Part shown: one piece after another, positions 25,169 through 33,900 of the stretch
Layout of the letters: each line of letters begins with the position of its first letter
Position numbering within the stretch: the first letter of the stretch is position 1
Source of the DNA: Saccharopolyspora soli
GTDB lineage: Bacteria; Actinomycetota; Actinomycetes; Mycobacteriales; Pseudonocardiaceae
DNA length: 64,000 nucleotides
Assembly: GCF_022678645.1 (NCBI RefSeq)
Contig: NZ_JALBWV010000041.1
Coordinates: forward strand, 17,440 to 81,439
Reading direction: 5' to 3'
Program-made: the position numbers and the translations under genes
The notes under the pieces: model-generated
Told to the model about the DNA's origin: nothing
Databases searched by the model: none
What the model saw: only the letters and a program-made list of their open reading frames with translations

Positions 25169-25771
25169 TCAGGGGCGTTGCGGGGTTGGTTGGCGGGTTG
25201 CGGCCAGGGTGGTCGCGAGGGCCATGACTGCCGCTGCCGTGATCGCGCCGAGCAGGAGACCGGCTACGACGTCGTGCGGGTAGTGCACTCCGACGAAGAC
25301 TCGCAGGAAGCTCTCCAACACCGCGAGGACCACCGCGACGACAGCCAGTCGGCGCCAGGCGACGGCGAGGCCGACTGCGGCGGCTGCCGCGATGGTGGCG
25401 TGGTTGCTGGGTAGCGACCAGTCGCCGGGCTCGGGGCATTCCGCGATGGTCGCCGCGATGTTGCGGACCGCGCGGCACGGGCGTTCCTGCTCGACGAGGA
25501 TCTTCGTGAACTCGCTCATCGCGTAGGCGAGCACCGTGCTGACCGGTGCCGCGAACGCGAAGACGCGCGCCCGGCGGTCGGCTCGCCAGGTGCGCCAGAG
25601 GTTCACCGCCACCAGCGCTGCGAGCACGAGCAGGACGGCTTCGGTGGCGATGTCCGCCAACCCCTGCACCCAAGCCGGTGCGTCGTGGGCGAGGCCGGTC
25701 ACCGCGCGGTACCAGTCGATGCTGATGTCCGGCACGTCCTCGATCTCGTTGGCGGCCAACGAAAAACTCAT
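25169..25771 (-). CDS. PAP2-family membrane phosphatase (second copy)
   Basis: 200 residues with the same layout as the copy at 22245: WYRAVTGLAHDAPAWVQGL near the N-terminus, KILVEQERPCRAV (motif 1), WSLPSNHATIAAAAA (motif 2, with catalytic His), and ESFLRVFVGVHYPHDVVAG (motif 3). The Ser of the usual PSGH block is Asn-preceded here (PSNH), a tolerated variant. The ATG at 25771 has GGAGG upstream; the frame open to 25924 is not needed. It is a paralogue that, with the first copy, brackets the two-component system. Confidence 0.9.
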   Translation of the reverse strand: MSFSLAANEIEDVPDISIDWYRAVTGLAHDAPAWVQGLADIATEAVLLVLAALVAVNLWRTWRADRRARVFAFAAPVSTVLAYAMSEFTKILVEQERPCRAVRNIAATIAECPEPGDWSLPSNHATIAAAAAVGLAVAWRRLAVVAVVLAVLESFLRVFVGVHYPHDVVAGLLLGAITAAAVMALATTLAATRQPTPQRP

Positions 25772-25921
25772 CGATCCTCCACGTCTTCGCAGGTCAGGCG
25801 ATCGACAGTAGGGATCCTCCCGCTGGCCGGGCAGTGGTCTTTCGGCAACGACCACCTTGACTTTCGTCAGGTCCCGAGCACCGGGCGCACGCGGGAGATG
25901 CACCCCCGCAGAGGTGCCCGC

Positions 25922-25939
25922 CAATTTCTCGCGAAATTG
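25922..25939. repeat. Weak copy of the GATTTCG-type palindrome
   Basis: CAATTTCTCGCGAAATTG has 7-bp arms around TCGC. It differs from the family core at several bases and lies in the region between the PAP2 start and the chorismate mutase gene. Confidence 0.4.
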
Positions 25940-26046
25940 CGAACCGCTGCTCGGTGGAGTGGGCGCATCCGTTGGGATTTGGTGGTGAACCGGTGGTCGG
26001 CGCGCGATACTCCAGCGCGACTGGATCGTCGGTCAGGAGGTCCTGT

Positions 26047-26595
26047 GTGCGTTCTCTGCTCGTCGCTGGCGCTGTCATCGCCGCGCTCGCAACTCCGGCG
26101 CACGCCGCGGACGCTGATCCCCTGGACCCGCTGCTGCGGTCGGCCGCCGAACGCGTCGCGACGTCCGACCAGGTCGCGGCGGCCAAGTGGGAGGCCGACC
26201 AACCCATCGACGACCCGGCGCGCGAGCAGCAGGTGCTCGACTCCGTCGCGCGCAAGTCGGTGCAGCTCGGCATCGGACCGGAGGAGTCGAAACGGGTCTT
26301 CCGCGACCAGATCGAAGCCAGCAAGGTCGTGCAGCGCACCCTGCACGCGTACTGGGCGACGCACCCCGACGAGCAGCCGACCGAGCGCCCCGACCTCGGG
26401 CAGCTCCGACCGATCATCGACCGGCTGGGCGACGAGATCCTGCTTGAGCTGCGCGACACCGAGCAGTTGCGCGAACAGCCCTCCTGCGGCGTCCACCTGA
26501 TCAGCGCCTTCCAGCAGACCCGCAGCGACCTGCGGCTGAGCGGCCTGCACCAGGCCGGTCTCGCCCGCGCCATCCCCTCGATCTGCACGTCGTGA
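26047..26595 (+). CDS. Secreted chorismate mutase (AroQ gamma type)
   Basis: 182 residues starting VRSLLVAGAVIAALATPAHAA, a signal peptide with a clear Ala-x-Ala cleavage site. The mature part has the AroQ helical pattern: SAAERVATSDQVAAAKW, then REQQVLDSVARKSVQLGIG and VFRDQIEASKVVQRTLHAYW. The conserved Arg, Lys and Gln residues of the exported *AroQ class are present. Two Cys in the C-terminal part (QPSCGVHL and SICTS) can form a disulfide, as in the Mycobacterium tuberculosis enzyme. It converts chorismate to prephenate outside the cytoplasm; its purpose there is not understood. The GTG has AGGAGG upstream. The stop codon lies inside a 44-bp palindrome. Confidence 0.9.
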   Translation: MRSLLVAGAVIAALATPAHAADADPLDPLLRSAAERVATSDQVAAAKWEADQPIDDPAREQQVLDSVARKSVQLGIGPEESKRVFRDQIEASKVVQRTLHAYWATHPDEQPTERPDLGQLRPIIDRLGDEILLELRDTEQLREQPSCGVHLISAFQQTRSDLRLSGLHQAGLARAIPSICTS

Positions 26596-26633
26596 GTGGT
26601 AATGGTCGCCCCAGCGACCATTACCACTCACGA
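26590..26633. repeat. 44-bp palindromic repeat, copy 2 (perfect 20-bp arms)
   Basis: The arms TCGTGAGTGGTAATGGTCGC and the reverse complement flank the loop CCCA. This is the best-preserved hairpin of the five copies. It contains the stop codon of the chorismate mutase gene and lies between convergent genes, so a terminator role is plausible here. Confidence 0.92.
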
Positions 26634-26641
26634 CCCGTGGG

Positions 26642-27475
26642 TCAGCGGAAGTCCGCGATGTGGTCGGTGACCCATTCCCGGAAGGTCCTGGCCGGGTGGC
26701 CGGTCAGGCTCGCCACCAGCGGGGACACCAACTCCGGTTCTCGGGTCTGCTCTTCCCAGTAGTCCAGGGCGACATCGGCGTATGCCGTCGGCCAGCCGTT
26801 GTCCAGCAGCCGCCGACGGGCCGCCGACCGGGAGATCTCCTCCCAGCGCAGCGGGCGGCCGATGACCTCGCCGATCACGCGCAACTGCTTGGTCTGGGTC
26901 ATCACCTCCGGGCCGGTCAGGGCGTACTTCGCTCCGGTGTGGCCGTCTTCGAGCAGCGCTCGCACGGCGACATCGGCGATGTCCTTCTCGTGGATCAGCG
27001 GCCGGGCCGCCGCGCCGTAGGCGTCGCGAACCACGCCATCGGCCCGGATCGCCTGCGCCCAACCCAACGTGTTGGCGGCGAACCCGCCCGCCCGCAGGAA
27101 CGTCCAGTCCACATCGGACTTCTCGATGAGCCGTTCCAGCTCGGTGTGGAACAGCACCTCGCCGTCGCCCGCCCCGGTGGCCGACAGGTAGACGATGCGC
27201 CGGGCATGCTGGGCGACCGCGGCCAGGAACCGCGGTGCCAGCTTCGCCGACATCAGCGGCCAGACCAGGAACACCGACCCGACGCCGTCCAGCGGCAACG
27301 AGTCGGGATCAGCTACGTCGCCACGTGCCACCTCCACACCGTCCGGAACCGGTACGTCCGCGGGATTTCGAGTGGTCATCGCTCGGACCCGGACACCCGC
27401 GTCCGCCAGCCCGGCGACGACGTGCCGCCCCACCTTGCCGGTCGCTCCTACCACGAGAATCGTGCCGTTCGTCAT
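26642..27475 (-). CDS. NmrA-like NAD(P)-binding protein
   Basis: 277 residues with a Rossmann start TILVVGATGKVGRHVVAGL (GxTGxxG). Further blocks typical of the atypical-SDR NmrA/QOR2 group are VRAMTTRNPADVPVPDGV, ARGDVADPDSL, VYLSATGAGDGEVLFHTELE and SDVDWTFLRAGGFAANTLGW. The usual SDR Tyr-x-x-x-Lys pair is absent, so it may sense or shuttle NAD(P) redox state rather than catalyse a classical reduction. The ATG at 27475 has AAGGGG upstream. A MerR-type promoter (TTGACC, 19-bp spacer, TAGGCT) lies just upstream at 27508-27538. Confidence 0.85.
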   Translation of the reverse strand: MTNGTILVVGATGKVGRHVVAGLADAGVRVRAMTTRNPADVPVPDGVEVARGDVADPDSLPLDGVGSVFLVWPLMSAKLAPRFLAAVAQHARRIVYLSATGAGDGEVLFHTELERLIEKSDVDWTFLRAGGFAANTLGWAQAIRADGVVRDAYGAAARPLIHEKDIADVAVRALLEDGHTGAKYALTGPEVMTQTKQLRVIGEVIGRPLRWEEISRSAARRRLLDNGWPTAYADVALDYWEEQTREPELVSPLVASLTGHPARTFREWVTDHIADFR

Positions 27476-27507
27476 CGCCGCAACCCCTTTCGCTCCTGTG
27501 GGGCGCA

Positions 27508-27538
27508 AGCCTAGGAGTTCGACTTAACTGGAGGTCAA
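27508..27538 (-). promoter_or_regulatory. MerR-type promoter of the NmrA-like gene (19-bp spacer)
   Basis: On the minus strand TTGACC (27533-27538) and TAGGCT (27508-27513) are 19 bp apart, the extended spacing typical of promoters activated by MerR-family regulators. The spacer contains TCCAGTTAAGT, matching the SoxR-type arm at many positions. No merR gene is adjacent. Confidence 0.65.
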
Positions 27539-27555
27539 CGGTCCGCTGCGGGCCC

Positions 27556-27586
27556 TTGACCTCCAGCGAGCTCGAAGTTCGATGCT
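27556..27586 (+). promoter_or_regulatory. MerR-type promoter of the LLM flavoprotein gene (19-bp spacer)
   Basis: TTGACC (27556-27561) and GATGCT (27581-27586) are 19 bp apart. The spacer begins TCCAG, as in the divergent promoter, and the 11-mer TTGACCTCCAG is shared by the two in opposite orientation. Both genes thus look co-regulated by one unlinked MerR protein. Confidence 0.6.
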
Positions 27587-27625
27587 GGCGGCAGCACTGG
27601 TTCCGCAGAAATCGGGGAGCGCGCC

Positions 27626-28528
27626 ATGCCGGTCGAAATCGGAATCTTCCTGCCCGACGCGGTGGACACCGAGATCCGGGAGGCGGCCTACCACGCCGTC
27701 GATGCCGAGCTGGACTCGATCTGGACCGGCGACCACCTCGCCAACGGTGTTCCAGTGCTGGACGGCATGCTGACGTTGGCCACGGCAGCGGCGGTGACCG
27801 AGTGCGTCGACATCGGCTTCGCGGTCTTCCTGCCCGCGCTGCGCCCGCACGTGTGCGCCGCCAAGCAGATCGCGACGTTGCAACACCTGACCGGTGGCGA
27901 CCGGCTGCACCTCGGCATCGGGGTCGGCGACCACGAGAGCGGGTGGGACTCCGTCGGCATCGACCCCACCACGCGCGGTCGCCGCACCGACGAGTTCCTG
28001 CAGCTCCTGCCGTCGCTGCTCAGCGGCGAACCCGCCGCGCTGCCGCACGGCCCCGTGGTGCGGCTCGCCCCGGCTGTCGCCGCGCCGCCGCTGTGGATCG
28101 GCGGCTCCTCGCCCGCCGCGCTGCGCCGTGCGGCTCGCTTCGGGGACGGGTGGTTCGCCGACCTGCACACCCCTGCTGAGCTCCGCGTGAAGGCCGCTCG
28201 GCTGCGCGAGCTGGCCGCGGCGCAGGGTCGCGCCGCTCCCCGCCTGGCGACGGTGATCCAGGCCGGTCTCACCGAGCGCCCCGATCCTGGCCTGGCCGAA
28301 CGCTGCGCTGGTCGGCTCGCGGCGACCTTCGGCATACCGGTCGACGCGGCCCGGCGGTACGTCGTCGCCGGGACTCCGGCGCAGGTGGCGGAGCGGCTCG
28401 CGGATTACGCGGCGGCGGGGGTGGAGAAGGTCGCCGTGGCCGTGGACGGTGACTGGCACCGAGGCTGTGATCTGCTCGGCCAGGTCCGCCAAATCCTGAA
28501 TCCGACCCCACGACCGAAGTGCCCCTGA
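27626..28528 (+). CDS. LLM-class (luciferase-like) flavin/F420-dependent oxidoreductase
   Basis: 300 residues with the bacterial-luciferase TIM-barrel pattern: DSIWTGDHLANGVPVLDGM, FLPALRPHVCAAKQIATLQ, RLHLGIGVGDHESGW, PLWIGGSSPAALRRAARFGDGWF, and VVAGTPAQVAERLADY. Actinobacterial members of this class use F420 or FMN for hydride transfer to many substrates; the substrate is unknown. It is divergent from the NmrA-like gene, and both promoters have a 19-bp spacer. The ATG at 27626 has GGGAG upstream. Confidence 0.87.
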   Translation: MPVEIGIFLPDAVDTEIREAAYHAVDAELDSIWTGDHLANGVPVLDGMLTLATAAAVTECVDIGFAVFLPALRPHVCAAKQIATLQHLTGGDRLHLGIGVGDHESGWDSVGIDPTTRGRRTDEFLQLLPSLLSGEPAALPHGPVVRLAPAVAAPPLWIGGSSPAALRRAARFGDGWFADLHTPAELRVKAARLRELAAAQGRAAPRLATVIQAGLTERPDPGLAERCAGRLAATFGIPVDAARRYVVAGTPAQVAERLADYAAAGVEKVAVAVDGDWHRGCDLLGQVRQILNPTPRPKCP

Positions 28529-28960
28529 ACCCGAACGACCGATTCCGCGCTACACCACATTTCGAAACCTGCTCACTATTTCGCGATGCGGCATCGCGCC
28601 ACGTTCGGGTTAAGACCGAAGGGCACCGTCGACCGAGTAGGAGGGTGCGTGGATTGGGCGTGACGTGGGCGGTCGTCAAGCAAGCGGCGGTAGCCGCTTT
28701 CGGTGGTAGACCGCCGCCGCGACGCTCAACGGACGCACGCACCTGGACCGTCGCAAGCGGCGAAGCCGCTTAGCCCATCTGTGCAACGTGCACCGCCGCG
28801 GGTTCTCAGACGTCTCCCCGCGAGGACAGCCCCGACGCCGCGTATCGGACATACACAAGTCGGGGATCCCGGAGACGAGAAAGCCTCTGAGGTTCCGCCA
28901 CCGGCACCGCCACGCAAGCCGATCCGCGCACTCTCTAAACCGGTAAAAGGTGCCCTTCAC
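28529..28960. other. Repeat-rich intergenic region, no gene
   Basis: This 432-bp stretch between a plus-strand and a minus-strand gene holds only repeats: a GGGCACC...GAGTAGGAGGGTGCG segment at 28617-28655, an AGCGGCGGTAGCCGCT dyad at 28684, the 164-bp element at 28755-28918, and a GGTAAAAGGTGCCCTTCAC segment at 28943-28960. A frame at 28519-28773 has no ribosome-binding site and irregular composition, so I do not call a gene. Confidence 0.6.
28755..28918. repeat. AAGCGGC-element, copy A (164 bp, complete)
   Basis: It starts with the dyad AAGCGGCGAAGCCGCTT, continues with CACCGCCGCGGGTTCTCAG, then a GGACATACA / GTCGGGGATCCCGGA block, and ends TCTGAGGTTCCGCCACC...CACCGCCACGCAAG. The same order of blocks recurs at 54869-55067, and the first half at 52760-52850. 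Confidence 0.8.
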
Positions 28961-29959
28961 TCAGTTCTCGCGACCGGCGGAGGTGAAGGTCATGTCCGCG
29001 TAGCGGGTGCCCGCGACCTTCGACGCGATCGGTTCCAGGGCGGCGAGGTCGTCCGGGGTGAGCGCCAAGTCGACTCCGCCCAGGTTTTCGGCCAGGCGGG
29101 TGCGCTTGCGGGTTCCTGGGATCGGTACGACGGCCAGGCCGTCCTGTTGCGCGTAGAGCCAGGCCAGCGCTACCTGGGCGAGCGTTGCGCCGTGTCGCCG
29201 CGCGACCTCCCGGATCGGCTCCAGCAGTTCGGCGTTGCGGGCCGCGTTCTCACCCGAGTACTGCGGGAACGACCGCCGGAAGTCACCCTCCGACAGGTTC
29301 GCGGCGTCCGCGAACGCCCCGGTCAGGAACCCTCGCCCCAGCGGCGAGTACGGCACCAGCGCGACGCCGAGCTCGTTGGCCGCGGGCACCGCGGTGTTCT
29401 CCACATCGCGGTTGAACACCGACCACTCGCTCTGCAGCGCCGCGATCGGGTGCACCGCGTGCGCGGCCCGCAGTTCGTCGCCGGTCACCTCGGACAGCCC
29501 GAGGTGGCGCACCTTGCCCTCGGCGACCAGCTCCGCCATCGCCCCAACGGTCTCCTCGATCGGCACCGTCGTGTCGCGGCGGTGCATGTAGTAGACGTCG
29601 ATCACGTCGATGTCGAGCCGCCGCAGGCTGGCCTCCGCCGCGGAGCGGACGTATGCGGCGTCGCCTCGGAAGCCGCGGTAGTTCGGGTCGTCGGCCTTGC
29701 GGACCAGCCCGAACTTGGTGGCCAGCGTCACCTGCTCGCGGTTGGCGTTCACGAACGGCGAGAGGAACTCCTCGTTGGCTCCCGAGCCGTAGATGTCGGC
29801 CGTGTCGAACAGCGTCACGCCCCGCTGCAAGGCGTGCTCCAACGTGCGCCGGGCCTCGTCCTGGTCGGTCGGGCCGTAGAACTCGCTCATCCCCATGCAC
29901 CCGAGCCCCTGCGCACCGACCACCGGACCGGATCCCAGCTGAACCTGTCGCAATGCCAT
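28961..29959 (-). CDS. Aldo/keto reductase, AKR11/13-like
   Basis: 332 residues. It begins QLGSGPVVGAQGLGCMGMSEFYG and carries the AKR tetrad: Asp and Tyr in LFDTADIYGSGANEEF, Lys in TLATKFGLV, and His in DVYYMHRRDTTVPIEE. The NADPH pocket region VPIPGTRKRTRLAEN is present. Members with this start (GCMGMS) reduce aldehydes and ketones and are often redox- or stress-induced. The ATG at 29959 is my start; the frame continues to 30211 across the divergent promoter. The XRE-type regulator gene at 30115 reads away from it and likely controls it. Confidence 0.92.
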   Translation of the reverse strand: MALRQVQLGSGPVVGAQGLGCMGMSEFYGPTDQDEARRTLEHALQRGVTLFDTADIYGSGANEEFLSPFVNANREQVTLATKFGLVRKADDPNYRGFRGDAAYVRSAAEASLRRLDIDVIDVYYMHRRDTTVPIEETVGAMAELVAEGKVRHLGLSEVTGDELRAAHAVHPIAALQSEWSVFNRDVENTAVPAANELGVALVPYSPLGRGFLTGAFADAANLSEGDFRRSFPQYSGENAARNAELLEPIREVARRHGATLAQVALAWLYAQQDGLAVVPIPGTRKRTRLAENLGGVDLALTPDDLAALEPIASKVAGTRYADMTFTSAGREN

Positions 29960-30114
29960 GGAAGTTTCCCTTCGAATCGCCTGGCATCGATGTTCGTCGG
30001 CTCCGCCGACGCGCGGCAGGATGCGTTTTTCCTGGGTGTGGCACACCCAGGCGCCGCCCTCATCACGCGGCACGAATGCGCGGCCAGGCTCTGCGGCGTG
30101 GCAGCATCGGTGGG

Positions 30115-30972
30115 GTGAGCAATGAGCTGGGTAGTTTCCTGAAGGCGTGCCGGGCGCGGCGCAAGCCAGCCGACATCGGCATCCCGGCCGGTCCCGGCGT
30201 GCGGCGGACACCCGGCCTGCGGCGCGAGGAGGTCGCGGCGGTCGCCGGGGTCAGCATGGACTACTACACCCGCCTGGAGCAGGGCCGTGAGCGGCACCCG
30301 AGCGCAGCGGTGCTGGACGCGCTGGCGCGGGCCCTGCTGCTGGACACCACCGAGCGGCAGCACCTGCACAACCTGGCTCGGCACGTGTCCGGGAGCCGAT
30401 CTTCGGCGGAGCCCGAGCCCGAGCAGGTGCGTCCGACCGTGCTGCAACTGCTCGACACGATCGGCGACTCACCGGCCTACGTGCTCAACCGCAGCAACGA
30501 CGTCGTCGCCGCCAACGCGACGGCGCTGGCGCTGTTCGCCGGGCTCGACCAGTGGCCAGCGGAGCGCCGCAACACCACGCGCTACCTGTTCCTGCACCCG
30601 GCTGCCCGGACGCTGATCGTGCGCTGGCGCGATGTGGCGCAGGACTCGGTCGCTGACCTGCGCGCGACCTTCGGCGACAACCCGGCGGACCCGCGGTTGA
30701 ACGCGCTGGTCGACGAGCTCACGACGAAGAGCGAGGAGTTCCCGGTGATGTGGGCCCGCCAGGAAGTGCAGCCCAAGTCCACCGGGGTGAAGCAGTTCGA
30801 CCACCCCGCGGTCGGTCGGTTGGACCTGACCTACGAGGTGCTGGCGGTGCGCGGCGCGGACCAGCGGGTCGTCATCTACCAGGCCGAACCGAGCACCCCG
30901 GCGCACGACGCGATGACCTTGCTGAACCTCGTCGCCCGTCGCGCCGAAGCAGATCGCACCCCGAGTCGGTGA
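30115..30972 (+). CDS. XRE-family regulator with MmyB-like ligand domain
   Basis: 285 residues. The N-terminal HTH reads ELGSFLKACRARRKPADI and TPGLRREEVAAVAGVSMDYYTRLEQGRE, the standard opening of actinobacterial MmyB-type regulators. The C-terminal part (VLNRSNDVVAANATALALFAGL, then NTTRYLFLHPAARTLIVRWRDVA) is the MmyB PAS-like ligand domain, which in a homologue binds a fatty acid. These regulators almost always lie divergent from an oxidoreductase gene, here the aldo/keto reductase, and regulate it. The GTG at 30115 has no strong Shine-Dalgarno sequence but matches the family N-terminus. Confidence 0.9.
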   Translation: MSNELGSFLKACRARRKPADIGIPAGPGVRRTPGLRREEVAAVAGVSMDYYTRLEQGRERHPSAAVLDALARALLLDTTERQHLHNLARHVSGSRSSAEPEPEQVRPTVLQLLDTIGDSPAYVLNRSNDVVAANATALALFAGLDQWPAERRNTTRYLFLHPAARTLIVRWRDVAQDSVADLRATFGDNPADPRLNALVDELTTKSEEFPVMWARQEVQPKSTGVKQFDHPAVGRLDLTYEVLAVRGADQRVVIYQAEPSTPAHDAMTLLNLVARRAEADRTPSR

Positions 30973-30986
30973 CGCAAGAACACAGG

Positions 30987-33900
30987 TCACGCGACGGAGT
31001 CGGCGCCCCAGTGGATGGCGACTCGGCGTAGTTCGACGGCTTCCGGGGTGCCGAGCTCGGCGAAGATGTCGTGGGCGCGACGCCAGTAGTCCTGGGCCAG
31101 CTGGGCCCGCCCGGCGCACCGGTGCAGCTCGGCGAGTTCGTGGACGGCCAGCGCCTGCTGGTAGCGCTCGCTGCGGTCGATGGCCAGCCGCTGGCCCTGG
31201 TCGATCAGCTTGCCAGCGGTGGTGAGGTCGCCGATGTCGCGGTGCGCGGCACCGAAGCTGATCAGCACCTCGCTTTCCGCGGCTGGACCGCTGACCTGCC
31301 GCACGATTTGCAGCGCGGCGTGCAGGTTGGTCATCGCGTCGTCGTAGCGGCCCAGCTCTCGGTAGGTCTTGCCGAGCCGGTGCCGGGCGTAGGCGACCTT
31401 CGGCTCCAACCCGTGTTCGACGGCCAACGCCACGGCGCGTTGCAGGAAATCGACCGCCTGGACGTAGTTTCCCGTGCGCCGGTGCACCTCGCCGACGTCG
31501 GCGAGCCCGCAGCATTCGCCATCGGCATTGCCCGCCTGGCGGGACAGTTCGATCCCGCGGTGCAGGCTCTCCAACGACTCGTCGACGAATCCCAAGGCGG
31601 CCAACGCGTTTCCGACGTTGACCCGCAGCACGCCCTCGCGGTACGGGTCGCGCCCGGCGCACCGGGACGCGCCGAACCTGAAGTGCCGCAACGCCTCTCG
31701 GAACTGCCCCAACCGATAGCAGAGCGTGCCCAGTGATTCCAGCGTGCTGGTCTCCAGCACCCGGTCGCCGGTCGCCCGGTGGAACTCCAAGGCCCGGTAC
31801 AGATGCTCGCGCGCATCCGCGCCACGGCCCTGGTCCAGGTACGCGGCCGCGAGATCCGCGCGGGTCACCGCCTCGCCGACCGAGTCCTGCGCGGCGATGG
31901 CCGCGGCCAACGCGGCCTCGTGGGTGCGGACCCAGTCGTGGTCGTGACCGTAGCCGTAGAGGTGCAGGTAATCCCGCAGCGACCTGGTCAGCTGCCACGC
32001 GTGCGTCGGCCACCCCTGCTCGGCGGCCAGGCTCACCGCCGCGATCAGGCAGGCCCGCTCGGCGTCCAACCACCGCCGAGCCTCCTCCTTGCTGCACAAC
32101 TTCGGCCGGTGCACCGGCTGGCTGCCCGCCAACTTCATCGTCGGCTGGTGCGGCTGCAACAGGTACGTGGCGCTCGTCGCGCTGTGCAGGTAGAAGTCCA
32201 GCACGCGGGTGATCGCCGCGGTCCGCTGCGACTCGGGCTCCTCCTCGCGCACGATGCTGCGGACGTACTCGGCGAGCAGGTCGTGCAGCCGATAGCGGTG
32301 CCGGGTCACCACGTTGACCAGGTGTTCGTCGACGAGCCGGTCCAGCAGGTGCTGAGCTTCGCCGCGGCCGACACCGGCCAGCGCGGCGACCGCGTCCACC
32401 GTGAAGTCGTCGCCGGGATGCAGCCCGAGCAGCCGGAACATCCGCTGTTCGTCCTGGTCGAGGGCGTGGTACGACAGATCGAAGACGGCGCGCAGCCGCC
32501 GGTTGCCCGCAACCAGTTCGTACAGCCGGTCACCCGTTTCGGCCAAACGCGCGGCCAGGTCCGACACGGTCCAGGCGCGGCGGGACTGCAACCGCCGCGC
32601 GGCGAGCGCGACCGCCAGCGGCAGTCGGCCGCACAGTTCCACCACCCGGCGCGCAGCTTCCGGGGTGTCCCGGTTGCGGCCGACCACCTTGCTCAACAGG
32701 TCTTCCGCCTCGACCGGGGTGAACACGTCCAGCGGCAGCGTGTGCGCGCCGTCGAGCGCCAGGGTGCGGCGACTGGTGATGAGCACGATGTTCTCCGGAC
32801 CAGCCGGGAGCAGCGGCACGACCTGGTCCTCACCGGAGGCGTTGTCCAGCAGCACCAGGGCTTTCTTGTCGTACAGGCGATCCCGGTAGAGCATCACCCG
32901 TTCGTCCGTTCTGGACGGGATCTGATCGTCGGGGACACCCAGCAGTCGCAGGAAGGACGCCAGCACCGCGGACGGATCAGCGGGCGGTTGGTCGGCATGT
33001 CCGCGCAGGTCCACGTACAGCTGGCAGTCACCGCATCGACCGGCCGCCAACAGCTGGTGCGCCGCGCGCACCGCGAGGCGGGTCTTGCCGACGCCGCCCA
33101 TGCCCTCGATCAACGCGATCGGCACCGCAGTGCCGCCGTCGGCGGCTCGCACCCGCTCGTGGAGCGCGGTCAACTCGGCTTCGCGACCGGTGAAATCCGC
33201 GATGTCCGGCGGCAGTTGGCGGTGCGCGCTGACCGGGGTGAACTCCGGACGCGGCACCTCCTGGCGCAGCACTCGTTCATACGCGGCAACGAGTTCCGGA
33301 CCGGGATCGGCGCCCAACTCCTCGGCCAGGCGGCGGCGCAGCGTGTCGTAGACGTTCAGCGCGGCGGCCTGCTGCCCGCTGCCAGCCAGCGCGATCATCA
33401 GTGCCGCGTGGACCGCTTCGTGCAGCGGATCGGCCTCGGCGACGCGTTGCAGGAACGGCAGAACCTCTTGGTGGCGCCCCAATCCAGCTGCCACGGCGGC
33501 ATATTCCACCAGCACGGCGTGGTATTCACGGGTGAGCGCCGTGATCAGCGGGTGGGCTTGCAGACTGCCGAGCCCTTCCAGCGGTTCCCCGCGCCACAAC
33601 GTGACGGCCTCGGAGAAAAGTCCGCACGCCTCAGCGGATTTCTCCTCGTCGCGCGCGTCCCGCGCCAACGCGACGAGGCGCTGGAACACCAGCAGGTCGT
33701 GCTGTCCCTCGGGAACCGACAGCTGGTAGCCACCTCGATCGGCCACCAGCACCGGGGAATCCTGCGGACCGGGCTGCAACCTGCGGCGCAGCCGGGAAAC
33801 CCGCGATTGCAGCAGATCGGCGGACCCGGACACGGACTGCACGCCCCAAACCGCTTCGATCAGCGCATCCCGCGCCACCGGCACGTTCGGCGACAACGCC

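Noticed and set aside
28519..28773. An 84-codon frame after the LLM flavoprotein gene
   Set aside because: No ribosome-binding site, and it overlaps the preceding gene and repeat DNA.
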